64,000 bases of DNA, from the NCBI GenBank assembly GCA_009779895.1, contig WRBB01000011.1, forward strand, positions 17,168 through 81,167, in the 5' to 3' direction. The DNA comes from Lachnospiraceae bacterium (GTDB lineage Bacteria > Bacillota > Clostridia > Lachnospirales > Lachnospiraceae). Positions 38,636 through 50,481 of the stretch are shown piece after piece (the stretch's first letter is position 1; every line of letters starts with the position of its first letter). The notes under the pieces were generated by a model. It was given only the letters and a program-made list of their open reading frames with translations. It did no database searches and was not told the DNA's origin. The translations under genes were made by a program, and so were the position numbers.

Positions 38636-39733
38636 ATGAGCGGTTCTACATTTGGCAAGCAATTTACAATTACCACTTGGGGGGAATCTCATGGCAAAGG
38701 GATTGGTTGCGTTGTAGACGGTTGTCCGGCCGGTTTATCCCTACAAGAAGCGGATATCCAGACCTACTTAAACCGTCGCAAACCCGGACAAAACAAGTTC
38801 AACACCCCACGGAAAGAATCGGATGTTGTTGAGATACTCTCCGGTATTTTTGAGGGTAAAACCACGGGTGCGCCCATTTCTTTGCTTGTTCATAACCAAA
38901 ATCAACATACAAAAGACTATGACCATCTTCTTCATGTTTACCGCCCCGGTCACGCAGATTTTACCTTTGAACAAAAATACGGCATCCGAGACCACCGCGG
39001 CGGCGGAAGAAGCTCCGGCCGTGAAACCGTGGGGCGAGTAGCCGGCGGTGCTGTTGCCGCTACCCTTTTAAAACAATTAAACATAACACTCAACGCTTTT
39101 TCCAAATCCATCGGTGAGATTATCATTCCGACAAAAGCATATGATTTTGCCGAAATCAATCAGAATCCTTTTTATATGCCAAACGCCACTTACGCAAAAG
39201 AAACCGCCGCTTACTTAGAACATATCATGAAACAGCAGGATTCCTGCGGTGGTATCGTAGAATGTATCGTAACGGGACTTCCCCTTGGATTAGGCGAACC
39301 GGTTTTTGATAAACTAGATGCAAATATCGCCAAAGCTTTGATGTCCATTGGTGCCGTCAAAGGGGTAGAGATCGGCGATGGAATGGATGTTACAAAAAGA
39401 CGCGGCAGTGAAAATAATGATGCGTTTTATGTTTCTGACCGTCATATCTACAAGCAAAGCAATCACGCCGGTGGTGTTTTGGGTGGTTTAAGTGACGGTG
39501 CACCTTTGGTGGTCCGTGCTGCCATCAAACCAACACCCTCCATTGGGCAAACCCAACGTACCGCTACCAAAGATTTCAGCGCATGTGACATTCGCATTCA
39601 CGGACGCCATGATCCCATTATTGTACCACGGGCTGTTGTTGTAATCGAATCTATGATTGCCACTACACTGGCGGACTTACTTTTGCAAAACATGAGCAGC
39701 CGGATGGATTATCTTACAGCGATTTATAAGTAG
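38636..39733 (+). CDS. aroC: Chorismate synthase
   Basis: This 365-residue FMN-dependent enzyme converts EPSP to chorismate, the last shared step to aromatic amino acids. It shows [18 protein letters not shown] at the start, [36 protein letters not shown] and [12 protein letters not shown]. The start follows AAAGGGG. It stands alone, divergent from the L,D-transpeptidase gene and convergent with the phospho-glucosidase gene. Confidence 0.97.
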   Translation: MSGSTFGKQFTITTWGESHGKGIGCVVDGCPAGLSLQEADIQTYLNRRKPGQNKFNTPRKESDVVEILSGIFEGKTTGAPISLLVHNQNQHTKDYDHLLHVYRPGHADFTFEQKYGIRDHRGGGRSSGRETVGRVAGGAVAATLLKQLNITLNAFSKSIGEIIIPTKAYDFAEINQNPFYMPNATYAKETAAYLEHIMKQQDSCGGIVECIVTGLPLGLGEPVFDKLDANIAKALMSIGAVKGVEIGDGMDVTKRRGSENNDAFYVSDRHIYKQSNHAGGVLGGLSDGAPLVVRAAIKPTPSIGQTQRTATKDFSACDIRIHGRHDPIIVPRAVVVIESMIATTLADLLLQNMSSRMDYLTAIYK

Positions 39734-39808
39734 AAGAAGCATATACGACATCTGCCATACCCATAAGAGCAGTACAAAATTAATAACCGCTCCTATCTAC
39801 TTTTGTTT

Positions 39809-42182
<2,374 letters not shown>

Positions 42183-42276
42183 GCCAACGTCACCTCTATC
42201 ATGTATTCTAACACATCATATCATCCAATATAAGCTCTTTTCCAAATTTCGGCAACAATTGATTTCACCAAGTTAC

Positions 42277-43677
42277 TCATGTTCCTCTCAAATAAGCCCG
42301 GATTTCTTCTTCAATGGGATCGTATAAATCCGGCGTAACCCCGATATATTTACACGCCTCAAACAATACAGGCACCACATCCTTGTGAATTCCTACACAA
42401 TGATGGATATAAGGGCCCTCCACCAACTTCGCTTCCAATCGCTTAATATCATCTACTTCTATCCAAAGATACGTTCCCATGCCCTTTGGTCCATCTATGC
42501 CTTTGGCATGCCCCAATAACATAGAATATGCCCCATTGTCACCATCAAAACGCACCAAGGATATTTGCCCATGCTTGGCTTCTGCTGTAATGGCACCCGG
42601 ATAGTCAAATGCCAAGGGATACGTCAGTTTTACTTTTTCTTTGGCAATAGAAATCGGCCAAGGTCCACAGTGTTGCAATAACTCACCATGCTCCACATCC
42701 GGATGACGAATGGTCCAGTCGGCAAAGAAACTTCTTGTTTCACCCATACCTGCCGCTTCAACCAACAATGAAGTAATGGCTCCATGAATATCCGTTTCAC
42801 ACACCACCGGGATACCCTCATCATTGAGCAAAGCATTTGCCGCACAAGGCATAATTCCAAGCTCTTTTTGCATCTGATTCCAACACTGAATCGCAATGGC
42901 CTGACAGCCATATTTTTCTACCAATTTTTTCATAGCCACTTTCAAAGCCGCCACATGTTCCAAAGCATCTTCTGCAATACAAATTTCCATATTTTCACGG
43001 CAAAATGCTATGACTTTTTCTACCTCTGTGTTTTCTTCTTTTACTATTTTGATTTCTGCTGTTAACTCCGGCATTGGAATGGGTGAAAGCTGGATGTTAA
43101 AACGCTCCAACAATTCCCCCTCATTGCACATGGTGGTCCAAAAATCAAAGGGTCTGGTAGAAATCTGCAAGATTCGCATATGTCTAAAGGTTTTTACTAC
43201 GTTACAAACAGCAAGAAAGTCTCTTACACCCCGTTCAAAAACAGGATCCTCCAAACGACAATTCGTCATATAAGTAAACGGTACCTGAAAACGTCTTAAT
43301 ACTTTTCCCGTGGCAAATAAACCACATTGGGTATCACGCAAACGGCTGCCATCCGGCTTAGGACGTTCATCCAAAGGCCCCCAAAGCAACACGGGAACAT
43401 CCAAGGCTTTGGCAAGACGCCCACACATGTATTCTGTACCAAAATTGCAATGGGGCAAAAAAAGACCATCTATTTTTTCTTTTTTAAATTTTTCTACGAT
43501 AGCAGGTAAATCCTCGTCGGCATAAAACAAACCCTCTTCATTGATATCTGTAATATCAACGAAATCAACCATTAACTCTTTTAATCTATCTGCCGTTAGA
43601 TTGCGATATTTCATGGCATCAGGCGCACTAAATATACTCCGTCTTGTGGGAGCAAAGCCAATTTTAATTTTTTTCAT
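42277..43677 (-). CDS. L-fucose isomerase-like sugar isomerase
   Basis: This 466-residue protein resembles the FucI/AraA-like fold: an N-terminal Rossmann-like half (APTRRS, HCNFGTEYMCGRL, WGPLDERP), a middle with EDALEHVAALKVAMKK and a C-terminal half with ADWTIRHPD and EHGELLQHCGPW. Glu and His residues of a Mn site are plausible (CETDIHGA, HCGPW). Substrate cannot be named; the operon suggests an aldose from a glycoside. AGGAG precedes the ATG. It is 10 nt from the DUF5060 glycosidase gene upstream. Confidence 0.75.
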   Translation of the reverse strand: MKKIKIGFAPTRRSIFSAPDAMKYRNLTADRLKELMVDFVDITDINEEGLFYADEDLPAIVEKFKKEKIDGLFLPHCNFGTEYMCGRLAKALDVPVLLWGPLDERPKPDGSRLRDTQCGLFATGKVLRRFQVPFTYMTNCRLEDPVFERGVRDFLAVCNVVKTFRHMRILQISTRPFDFWTTMCNEGELLERFNIQLSPIPMPELTAEIKIVKEENTEVEKVIAFCRENMEICIAEDALEHVAALKVAMKKLVEKYGCQAIAIQCWNQMQKELGIMPCAANALLNDEGIPVVCETDIHGAITSLLVEAAGMGETRSFFADWTIRHPDVEHGELLQHCGPWPISIAKEKVKLTYPLAFDYPGAITAEAKHGQISLVRFDGDNGAYSMLLGHAKGIDGPKGMGTYLWIEVDDIKRLEAKLVEGPYIHHCVGIHKDVVPVLFEACKYIGVTPDLYDPIEEEIRAYLRGT

Positions 43678-43686
43678 GATTTACTC

Positions 43687-45228
43687 CTACTCCTTAACTT
43701 TCTTCATCTGAACTGCCATATACTGACGGCCACCCAAATCAATATTAAACTTGCCTTGATGTACGCCTTTATCCTCTACAGTCATATTCCAGGTATCAAT
43801 CACATTCACTTGAAATTTTGTATCATCATCAAAGTGATACTCTCTAAAAGTCGGACACATAAAGCTAAAATAGAATAAATAGTAGTCCTTTATTGGCTTT
43901 ATAAAAGCATTAACATCATCTGCTGTTCCACAGACATCATCCCAGTTTAGTGATAGTTGTCTAAGCCCAAAACCAGGTGTTTCTTTCATTATCTTTAGTA
44001 AGAAACCGAAACGTTTATGGCTCTCGCCATGTAATTTTCCACCATGCGACCACCACAGTACATCCTCTGGATGGAAAAAAGTTTCTCCATGTCCCGGATA
44101 TCCACCCCTTACCGCTGATTCCCAGAATCTACGTACCAATTCTTGTCCGTTAATATTCCCCCAGCCATGTTGAATATCACCTTCATAAGAAATTTCATCA
44201 AGAACAATTGGTTTTCTCCATTTTGAACGCCATTCATCGGTATATTCAACATGTTTGTAAAGGTCTTGTCTTTGAATACTACAATGGGTAATCCAAGGAC
44301 GAGAATGGTCATAAAACGGGCGACAGTTGTGAATCGAACGCAAATGGTTATATGGATCCTTTTCACAAATAATACCGGCAATTCTTTCCCAGTCGCTGAT
44401 ACTCTTATGAGGAATCAAGTCATACTCATTTGCCAACGACCACCAAATATTTCTATAGGACGCAAATCTAGCGACACAATATTTTATGTATAAATCATCT
44501 TGTTTCTCCGTCATCATTGAAAAACCCCAACGGTCATATGGATGTAATAAAATTAAATCCGCTTCGATGTTCAAATCTCTTAAAATCGCTATGCATTTTT
44601 CAATATGGCTAAAATGTTCTGGATTAAAACGCTCATAATCAAAGTTATTTCCTTCTCGTCTAAAATTATAATCGTTAAAATTCTCTTTCGTTAATACCGA
44701 TGAATCCATCGGTGAGCCAACATAGGGATATGAACGAGGTTCTCCTAGGTTATACACATAATGCTTTGGAAAAACACAAAAACGAATTTTGTTGAAAGCA
44801 CTATTTTTTAACGTTTCTATTGTTTCTGCTATTCGCTCATCACTTTGAAGATTCCACACATAACAAGTCGTTCCAATCGAATAATAAGGAGTGCCATCAT
44901 CATAAGCAAAATGACATTCATTTGCCACCCTTACCGGCCCATGATTTTCTTTTGAGGGAGGGGCAACATAAAATTCACCTTTAAGAACAGTCTCTATAAA
45001 ATTACCTTTTACTTCAAATGCGTATTTCCCCTCAAAGGAAGGCATAAATCTGATTTTATATCTTCCATTACCATCATAAAAACCATCAACTACTATACTT
45101 TCGCATTTTCCTTTGAAATGTCCCTGCAAGTTATACTCCAAAAAAGGATTGCCGCTATCAGGGCCATTTAAGCAAATCTCATAAATATCCCATTTTTCAA
45201 CTGCGTCATTAAATTTAAAATCCATCAT
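43687..45228 (-). CDS. DUF5060/DUF5605 glycoside hydrolase-like protein, cytoplasmic
   Basis: The 513-residue protein has an N-terminal beta-sandwich (DUF5060-like, about residues 5-90), a central (beta/alpha)8 barrel (DUF4038-like, about 100-420) and a C-terminal beta domain. Barrel positions with acid residues are SLANEYDL and LDEISYEGD, which may be the acid/base and nucleophile. There is no signal peptide, so it should act in the cytoplasm on an imported oligosaccharide. It follows the MalG-type permease by 11 nt. The substrate is not determined; relatives include apiosidase-like and other plant-glycan glycosidases. Confidence 0.75.
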   Translation of the reverse strand: MMDFKFNDAVEKWDIYEICLNGPDSGNPFLEYNLQGHFKGKCESIVVDGFYDGNGRYKIRFMPSFEGKYAFEVKGNFIETVLKGEFYVAPPSKENHGPVRVANECHFAYDDGTPYYSIGTTCYVWNLQSDERIAETIETLKNSAFNKIRFCVFPKHYVYNLGEPRSYPYVGSPMDSSVLTKENFNDYNFRREGNNFDYERFNPEHFSHIEKCIAILRDLNIEADLILLHPYDRWGFSMMTEKQDDLYIKYCVARFASYRNIWWSLANEYDLIPHKSISDWERIAGIICEKDPYNHLRSIHNCRPFYDHSRPWITHCSIQRQDLYKHVEYTDEWRSKWRKPIVLDEISYEGDIQHGWGNINGQELVRRFWESAVRGGYPGHGETFFHPEDVLWWSHGGKLHGESHKRFGFLLKIMKETPGFGLRQLSLNWDDVCGTADDVNAFIKPIKDYYLFYFSFMCPTFREYHFDDDTKFQVNVIDTWNMTVEDKGVHQGKFNIDLGGRQYMAVQMKKVKE

Positions 45229-45238
45229 CTCTTTTCTC

Positions 45239-46069
45239 CTATCCTTTCACAGCTCCCGCCATACCTTCAACAAAATGTTTTTGCAATATGATATAAACGA
45301 TCATAACAGGAATTACCGCTATCAAAACACCCGCTGCCAATAAGCCAAAATCTGTACCATATTGCCCTACAAAGTTCATAAGTCCTGCCGTTACAAGTTG
45401 CCTACTTCTATCACGAATCAAAACACTCGCAAGAATATATTCATTCCATGTAGCAAGAAAATCCAAAATAAACAAAGATGCTACCGCTGGTTTCGCCAAT
45501 GGGAAAATCACCAAGAAAAACAATCTTAATTTTGTACAGCCATCAATATATGCCGCTTCATCAATATCTCTTGGAATCGAATTGAAGAACCCTCGCAAAA
45601 CTAAAATTGCAAAAGGAAGCCCAAATGCGATATACACATAAGTCACAGCCCAAAATGAATTGATCAGTCCATGGTTTGCAAAAAATCCATTTAACGGAAC
45701 CAATGCCACTTGAAAAGGTACCATCATACCAATCAAAAAATAGATCAGAAAACCTCTTGGAAACTTGATTTGCAGCCGTGTAATCGCAAACGCCGCCAAA
45801 GCTGCCACAAGGATGCCGATTGGCACCTTTACAATAGAGATCAAAAGTGAGTTCCACATGTATTGAAGTATGTTTGCATCGAATAATGCGGTGGTAAAAT
45901 TCGCCCAATACAGTTGTTGGGGTAACTCAAACAGCCCTAGCCCACTAAAGAAATCGGCCCTACTCTTTGTTGCCGTAAGAACAATCGTAACAATCGGTAT
46001 CAAACAAGCAACCGTCAACACCAATAACACAATATAGCGAATCATATTTGTTCTGATTTTTCTTGTCAT
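45239..46069 (-). CDS. Carbohydrate ABC transporter permease, MalG type
   Basis: The 276-residue membrane protein has six predicted helices and the EAA loop EAAYIDGCTKLRLFFLVIFPLAKP that contacts the ATPase. The ATG at 46069 follows AAAGGAG; an upstream extension overlaps the MalF-type gene and lacks support. It pairs with the gene at 46071. No ATPase gene is in the operon, so a shared MsmX-type ATPase is likely (inference). Confidence 0.92.
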   Translation of the reverse strand: MTRKIRTNMIRYIVLLVLTVACLIPIVTIVLTATKSRADFFSGLGLFELPQQLYWANFTTALFDANILQYMWNSLLISIVKVPIGILVAALAAFAITRLQIKFPRGFLIYFLIGMMVPFQVALVPLNGFFANHGLINSFWAVTYVYIAFGLPFAILVLRGFFNSIPRDIDEAAYIDGCTKLRLFFLVIFPLAKPAVASLFILDFLATWNEYILASVLIRDRSRQLVTAGLMNFVGQYGTDFGLLAAGVLIAVIPVMIVYIILQKHFVEGMAGAVKG

Positions 46070-46070
46070 T

Positions 46071-46937
46071 TTACCGCTCCTTTGTTGTAAATAGTATATA
46101 TGGCACAATTACAATCATCATAATAAGCAACATAATTGTTGATAACGCTGCCCCCATTCCCATGTTATTGAAAGAGAATGTTTGCTGAACCATATAAGTC
46201 GCCAACACTTGAGTTGCATTTCCCGGCCCTCCGTCAGTGGTGGAAACGATGATATCAAACACACCCATCGAGCCAATGATCTGAGTTGCCAAAACAATGA
46301 TAAACGTCTCTTTTAATAACGGCAATTTAATGGAAAAGAATGTTTTTATCTTACCTGCTCCATCAATTTCTGCTGATTCCAAAATATCTTTGGGGATTGC
46401 CTGAAGTCCTGCTATAAACAATATCATCGGTGCTCCAACACCTCGCCAAAGAGCTGCTATAAACACATAAAACAGTGCACCATCTGGATCACCTAACCAG
46501 GTTTGGGTAAAATCTCCCAAACCAATCAGAGTCAGAAACTCATTGAAAAAGCCAAAATTAACATGATACATCCAACGCCATATAATGCCAACAAGGATAC
46601 CCGACAATACAAAGGGAAAATAAAAAACCCCACGAAAAAATGTTCGCCCTACATAATTTGCACTTAAAAGCAATGCCAAACCCAATGATGCAGACACCAT
46701 AAACAGCAAGGTCAATATCATCCAAGTGAGGTTATTTCTTAGTGCAGTCCAAAACACATTATCCTCAAAAAATAGCACTCTAAAATTTTCCAATCCAATA
46801 AATACCATTGCATCCATACCACTCCAACTATGTAGACTTACCCAAATCGAATTGAATACCGGATAAATAATAACGGATGTATAGATTAAAAAAGCCGGTA
46901 CAAGAAATAAATATGGTGACACCCTACCTTTGTTCAC
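46071..46937 (-). CDS. Carbohydrate ABC transporter permease, MalF type
   Basis: This 288-residue membrane protein has six helices and the EAA loop ESAEIDGAGKIKTFFSIKLPLL, with PGNATQVLATYMVQQTF near the C-terminus. The GTG at 46937 is 8 nt after AAAGGTGG; a GTG at 46949 abuts that Shine-Dalgarno. It is preceded by two intercistronic hairpins. Confidence 0.92.
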   Translation of the reverse strand: MNKGRVSPYLFLVPAFLIYTSVIIYPVFNSIWVSLHSWSGMDAMVFIGLENFRVLFFEDNVFWTALRNNLTWMILTLLFMVSASLGLALLLSANYVGRTFFRGVFYFPFVLSGILVGIIWRWMYHVNFGFFNEFLTLIGLGDFTQTWLGDPDGALFYVFIAALWRGVGAPMILFIAGLQAIPKDILESAEIDGAGKIKTFFSIKLPLLKETFIIVLATQIIGSMGVFDIIVSTTDGGPGNATQVLATYMVQQTFSFNNMGMGAALSTIMLLIMMIVIVPYILFTTKER

Positions 46938-46970
46938 TACGATATCCACCTTTCCATCGTGATTTTAAAT

Positions 46971-47027
46971 TCGCTGTTCAACAGATGTTTCAACCTATTG
47001 AACAGCGATTGAGCCAGATTTTCTGGC
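46971..47027 (-). terminator. Two intercistronic hairpins after the binding-protein gene
   Basis: TCGCTGTTCAA (46971-46981) pairs perfectly with TTGAACAGCGA (46998-47008), and GCCAGA (47013-47018) with TCTGGC (47022-47027). No long T-run follows on the minus strand. They should stabilise the upstream binding-protein mRNA or partly terminate, raising its expression over the permeases, a common arrangement (inference). Confidence 0.65.
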
Positions 47028-47041
47028 GATTTCTAAATTTT

Positions 47042-48373
47042 CTAATCTTCTGCTAAGTGTCTCTCCCACGCTCTTTGCATAGAAGCCGCAGCCTCTTCCG
47101 GTGTAGTTGTTCCTAGCACCAAATAATCTAACAGGTTAAATAATTCATCCACTACGATTGGTGGTAACGCTTGATCTGAAATCGTAAATACGCCATTTGC
47201 ACTTCCCATTTCAAATATCTGCGGTACATTTGTCAGTTCTGCCGGAATATAATCTTTGCCAATCTGTGGAATTGGTCTACCTACCAGTCCCGGGAAGTCT
47301 TCCGCTCTCTCGAACATATAATCTAAAAATGCTACTGCCATTTCTAGTTCTGCATCTGATAAGTTATCATTAAACATAAACATTTCACCAAAAGCCGACA
47401 AACGGTTGCTTCCACCATTCGGAAAAGCGAACACACCAAAACGATCAAGATCTTGATCATCTGAAAGAATTGAATTATCAAACCAAGGACCTTCTATTTG
47501 CATGGCAGCCTCACCAGGATAAAGAAGCATTACTAAATCTGCTGCTTCCATGGACAATACACCATCTGGGAAAAATCCAGCATCTGCATACTCTTGGAAA
47601 GTAGCAAAAGAATTAATAACTGCCTCATTCCCTTCCCAATCTGCTTCTAATATTTGTAATTGGTCATGTAGCTCTGCTCCGGCATAATGCTCTAACAATT
47701 GCTCCCAATATCTCATAATATGCCATCCTGGAATGGATGCCGAATTCAAAGGAGTAATGCCCGCAGCTTGAATTGTTTCTACCACATTTAAAAACTCACC
47801 CATGTCAGTCGGAATGTCCAAACTTAAATCAGCAAAGATTTCTCTATTATAATATACCGCTAAAATATTTACGACTCTTGGATATCCTGCCAATTCACCA
47901 TGCAATGTAGCTAATTCTAATGAAGCCGGAGTAAATTTGTTGTCCCAATTATTTGCATTGGCAAAATCTGTCAAGTCTCGGCTCACACCATATTGTACAT
48001 AACGACCGCCTAAAGCGCCTCCCCACATAAACCAGATGCTGGGTAAAGTATCATTTACAGCAGAAATTTGCAAATTTTGATGTAAGGTCTCATTTGAATG
48101 TCCTGACCATTCAATCGTAACGTTTGGATGTTGCTCAATAAAAGATGCAATTACTTCCTCTTTTCCATCTGCTTGCTCACTCAAACCCCAAAAGGTCAAG
48201 TTAATTGCTTCCCCATCTCCTGCGGTATCATCTGCCCCATCGTCAGCTGTGTCAGCAGGTGCTTCCGTTGTTGCGTCATTGCCGGTATCTTCAGATGCTC
48301 CATTACAACCGATTAGCACTGCAGAAGCAACCATTGTTGCCATGATTACTAATGCTACCATTTTTTTCTTCAT
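47042..48373 (-). CDS. Sugar ABC transporter solute-binding lipoprotein
   Basis: The 443-residue protein has a lipoprotein signal peptide with the lipobox LIGC (Cys23), then an acidic Thr/Asp/Ala-rich linker (to about 55) and a family 1 extracellular binding domain (LTFWGLSEQADGKEEVIASF start). It captures the sugar at the outer membrane face. GGAGGAG precedes the ATG. It is the first structural gene of the operon and lies 95 nt downstream of the LacI gene, with its own promoter. Confidence 0.93.
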   Translation of the reverse strand: MKKKMVALVIMATMVASAVLIGCNGASEDTGNDATTEAPADTADDGADDTAGDGEAINLTFWGLSEQADGKEEVIASFIEQHPNVTIEWSGHSNETLHQNLQISAVNDTLPSIWFMWGGALGGRYVQYGVSRDLTDFANANNWDNKFTPASLELATLHGELAGYPRVVNILAVYYNREIFADLSLDIPTDMGEFLNVVETIQAAGITPLNSASIPGWHIMRYWEQLLEHYAGAELHDQLQILEADWEGNEAVINSFATFQEYADAGFFPDGVLSMEAADLVMLLYPGEAAMQIEGPWFDNSILSDDQDLDRFGVFAFPNGGSNRLSAFGEMFMFNDNLSDAELEMAVAFLDYMFERAEDFPGLVGRPIPQIGKDYIPAELTNVPQIFEMGSANGVFTISDQALPPIVVDELFNLLDYLVLGTTTPEEAAASMQRAWERHLAED

Positions 48374-48408
48374 AATCTTTCTCCTCCTATGTTTGTTTTG
48401 TGATGTTA

Positions 48409-48436
48409 TTATTACAAAAGACCTAACTTAATTCAA
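48409..48436 (-). promoter_or_regulatory. Sigma-A promoter of the sugar operon
   Basis: Minus-strand TTGAAT (48436-48431), 16 nt, TAATAA (48414-48409), about 36 nt upstream of the binding-protein ATG. The -35 sits inside the inverted repeat at 48425-48445. Confidence 0.6.
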
Positions 48437-48452
48437 TGATAAGTTAAGTCTT
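48418..48452 (-). promoter_or_regulatory. Inverted repeat: lacI-gene terminator and candidate operator
   Basis: AAGACCTAACTT and AAGTTAAGTCTT form a 12-bp stem with a G-U wobble on the minus strand. It lies after the regulator gene and overlaps the -35 of the next promoter. The central part TTATCATTGAATTAA recurs upstream of the regulator gene (49541-49566), so it may be the LacI operator as well as a terminator. Confidence 0.45.
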
Positions 48453-48468
48453 TTTTACTTAATATTAA

Positions 48469-49476
48469 CTAAAGAGATTGTCTTTTTTTAAGTTTTGTTA
48501 GTATCTCAATTTTGACAGATTCCTGATTTCCTGATCCAATTACATCAATCAATCGCTTAACTGCCATCTCCCCCATATATTTCTTCGGAACATGCACCGT
48601 AGTCAAAGAGGGTTCAATATAAGAAGCCATGGGAACATTATCAAAACCAATCACCGCAATATCCTTTGGTACACAAATCCCCTGTTTTTTAAAAGCCCGG
48701 ATTGCTCCAATCGCAATCCAATCATTGTCCGCAAAATAACAGGAAGCCAACTTTTCACCACGCGCAATCACCTCCATCATGTCTGAAAATGCCCCCTCAA
48801 TAGATGGTGCCACCTCATGAACAATAGAATTGGAAGTAGACAAACCGTGATGTCGCACCGCTTTGTAAAAACCATAAGCCCTTTCTTCAAAATTGCTGAT
48901 ACCATACGAAGACTTTAAATAACCCGGTTGCTTTTTTGTCCGGTTAATCAAATAATTTGTCGCCATCGCAGCACCTTGGCTATTATTAATCAACACGCAA
49001 TCACATGGAACCTCATCAAAGTACGCATCCAAAAGCACAAGGGGAATGGGCAAATCCAAAAAGGGCTGCAAATCTTCCATTTGCATTTCCGTTCCCAAAA
49101 GTACAATGCCCGCACAGTCAGAATACACAATGTCCTCTACTTGCTTTTTCACTTCTTCGTCTTTGTGCACATAGGCCACTTGCAACTTATATTGCTCTTC
49201 CTCACAAGCTGTGGTAATTCCCTCTGATAATTCTGAAAAGAACGGGGTTTCTCCTACCACCGACCCATGCCGTTTATAGATAATAAAAACAATGTGCCGG
49301 GAAGAATTCCTTTTTTGAGGTGTTATTTTTGTAAAATCATATCCATATCGCTCTGCCGCTTCTATTACCATCTTCCTTGTTTGTGTACTGACCCCCGGTT
49401 TGCCATGCAAAGCCATGGATACAGCAGCAGCCGATAGATTCAATAACCGCGCCAAATCCTTTGCTGTAATACTCAT
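48469..49476 (-). CDS. LacI-family transcriptional regulator
   Basis: This 335-residue repressor has the N-terminal HTH (AKDLARLLNLSAAAVSMALHG, with the KPGVSTQTRK hinge lead) and a periplasmic-binding-protein-like sugar domain (about 65-330). Its ligand should be a sugar from the operon. GAGGAGG precedes the ATG. It is the promoter-proximal gene, transcribed in the same direction as the operon, so autoregulation is plausible. Confidence 0.92.
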   Translation of the reverse strand: MSITAKDLARLLNLSAAAVSMALHGKPGVSTQTRKMVIEAAERYGYDFTKITPQKRNSSRHIVFIIYKRHGSVVGETPFFSELSEGITTACEEEQYKLQVAYVHKDEEVKKQVEDIVYSDCAGIVLLGTEMQMEDLQPFLDLPIPLVLLDAYFDEVPCDCVLINNSQGAAMATNYLINRTKKQPGYLKSSYGISNFEERAYGFYKAVRHHGLSTSNSIVHEVAPSIEGAFSDMMEVIARGEKLASCYFADNDWIAIGAIRAFKKQGICVPKDIAVIGFDNVPMASYIEPSLTTVHVPKKYMGEMAVKRLIDVIGSGNQESVKIEILTKLKKRQSL

Positions 49477-49540
49477 ATTCGAATCCTCCTCAAATAAATA
49501 TTATATTAATTATAACCTTAATTTCATCTTAATTATTCTT

Positions 49541-49566
49541 TATTATTAAGTTATCATTAATTAAAT
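49541..49566. promoter_or_regulatory. Candidate LacI operator upstream of the regulator gene
   Basis: TTAAGTTATCATTAATTAA here matches the element before the sugar operon (TTAACTTATCATTGAATTAA, minus strand) apart from one base change and one inserted base. The region is AT-rich, so chance similarity is possible. The rest of 49477-49681 holds only the hisA terminator. Confidence 0.35.
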
Positions 49567-49615
49567 TTATTTGCAAGTTATATTTTGATAAAACACGTAA
49601 ATAAAACATATAAAA

Positions 49616-49655
49616 AGTCACTGCTTTGCCATAAACTTTGGCATTTGCAATGACT
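49616..49655 (-). terminator. Rho-independent terminator after hisA
   Basis: AGTCA/TGACT outer stem with inner TGC/GCA and GCC/GGC pairs; T5 follows on the minus strand. Confidence 0.75.
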
Positions 49656-49681
49656 CTTTATAAAAATTATACTTCTGCTTT

Positions 49682-50458
49682 CTAATCACAATATTTCATT
49701 GCAATCTCTCCATAAGAAATATTTCCCCCAAAAATATCCAACGCACTTCCAATTGTAAAATCCAAACGACCCTTACTTTCCTCCTCAAATTTCTTCAAAT
49801 CCTTTAAACTTCCGATTCCCCCGGCATAAGTAACCGGCCGCTTTGTAAATCTGCTTAAAAGCCTAACCAACTCCACTTCCATTCCGGCTGACTTACCCTC
49901 CACATCTACACCATGAACCAAAAATCCATCGCAATACTCTGCCAATACTTCCATCCATAAAACCGTTAGCTTCTCTTTGGAAAATTGCTGCCAGCGATTG
50001 GTAACCACATAATAAGCCCCATCCCTTTTTCGACAGCTCAAATCAATAATGATGTGTTTTCGCCCGACTACCTCTACCAGCTTTTCCAGATTTTTTTTCA
50101 AAAAGCATCCGTCTTGAAAAATATAAGAAGTGACAATGACATGACTGGCACCCGCGTCTATATATTCTTTTGCATTTTCCGCTGTAATACCACCACCGAT
50201 TTGCAACCCCTTTGGGTAGGCCTCCAAAGCCAACATGGCTTGTTTTTTAGTTGCCGAAAAAAATGGAGAATCCACGCCATTTAATAAAATAATGTGCCCG
50301 CCTTTTAGCCCATCCTTTTTATACAAGCCCGCAAACCATCCGGCATCTTGCCGCGCTGTAAAGTTTTCCTCTGCTTGATCTTGTATATCGCTGAGACTTC
50401 CCCCTATGATTTGTTTCACCTTTCCATTGTGTATATCTATACATGGTCGAAATTTCAT
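49682..50458 (-). CDS. hisA: Eukaryotic-type phosphoribosylformimino-AICAR ribotide isomerase
   Basis: This 258-residue (beta/alpha)8 enzyme makes PRFAR in histidine synthesis. The sequence has CIDIHNGKVKQIIGG, LQIGGGITAENA, IIDLSCRK, FLVHGVDVEGK, VTYAGGIGS and FTIGSALDIFGGN, which match the fungal/plant HIS6 form rather than the usual bacterial HisA. It is outside a his operon, last in a run after fbp (23-nt gap). A horizontal origin is possible; the eukaryotic-type HisA is known from scattered bacteria. Confidence 0.88.
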   Translation of the reverse strand: MKFRPCIDIHNGKVKQIIGGSLSDIQDQAEENFTARQDAGWFAGLYKKDGLKGGHIILLNGVDSPFFSATKKQAMLALEAYPKGLQIGGGITAENAKEYIDAGASHVIVTSYIFQDGCFLKKNLEKLVEVVGRKHIIIDLSCRKRDGAYYVVTNRWQQFSKEKLTVLWMEVLAEYCDGFLVHGVDVEGKSAGMEVELVRLLSRFTKRPVTYAGGIGSLKDLKKFEEESKGRLDFTIGSALDIFGGNISYGEIAMKYCD

Positions 50459-50481
50459 AAAAAACCCGCTTTCATACTAAA

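Noticed and set aside
39734..39808. Shared terminator of aroC and the phospho-glucosidase gene
   Set aside because: Only a GAGC/GCTC stem with a large loop is visible, and no clean T-run follows.
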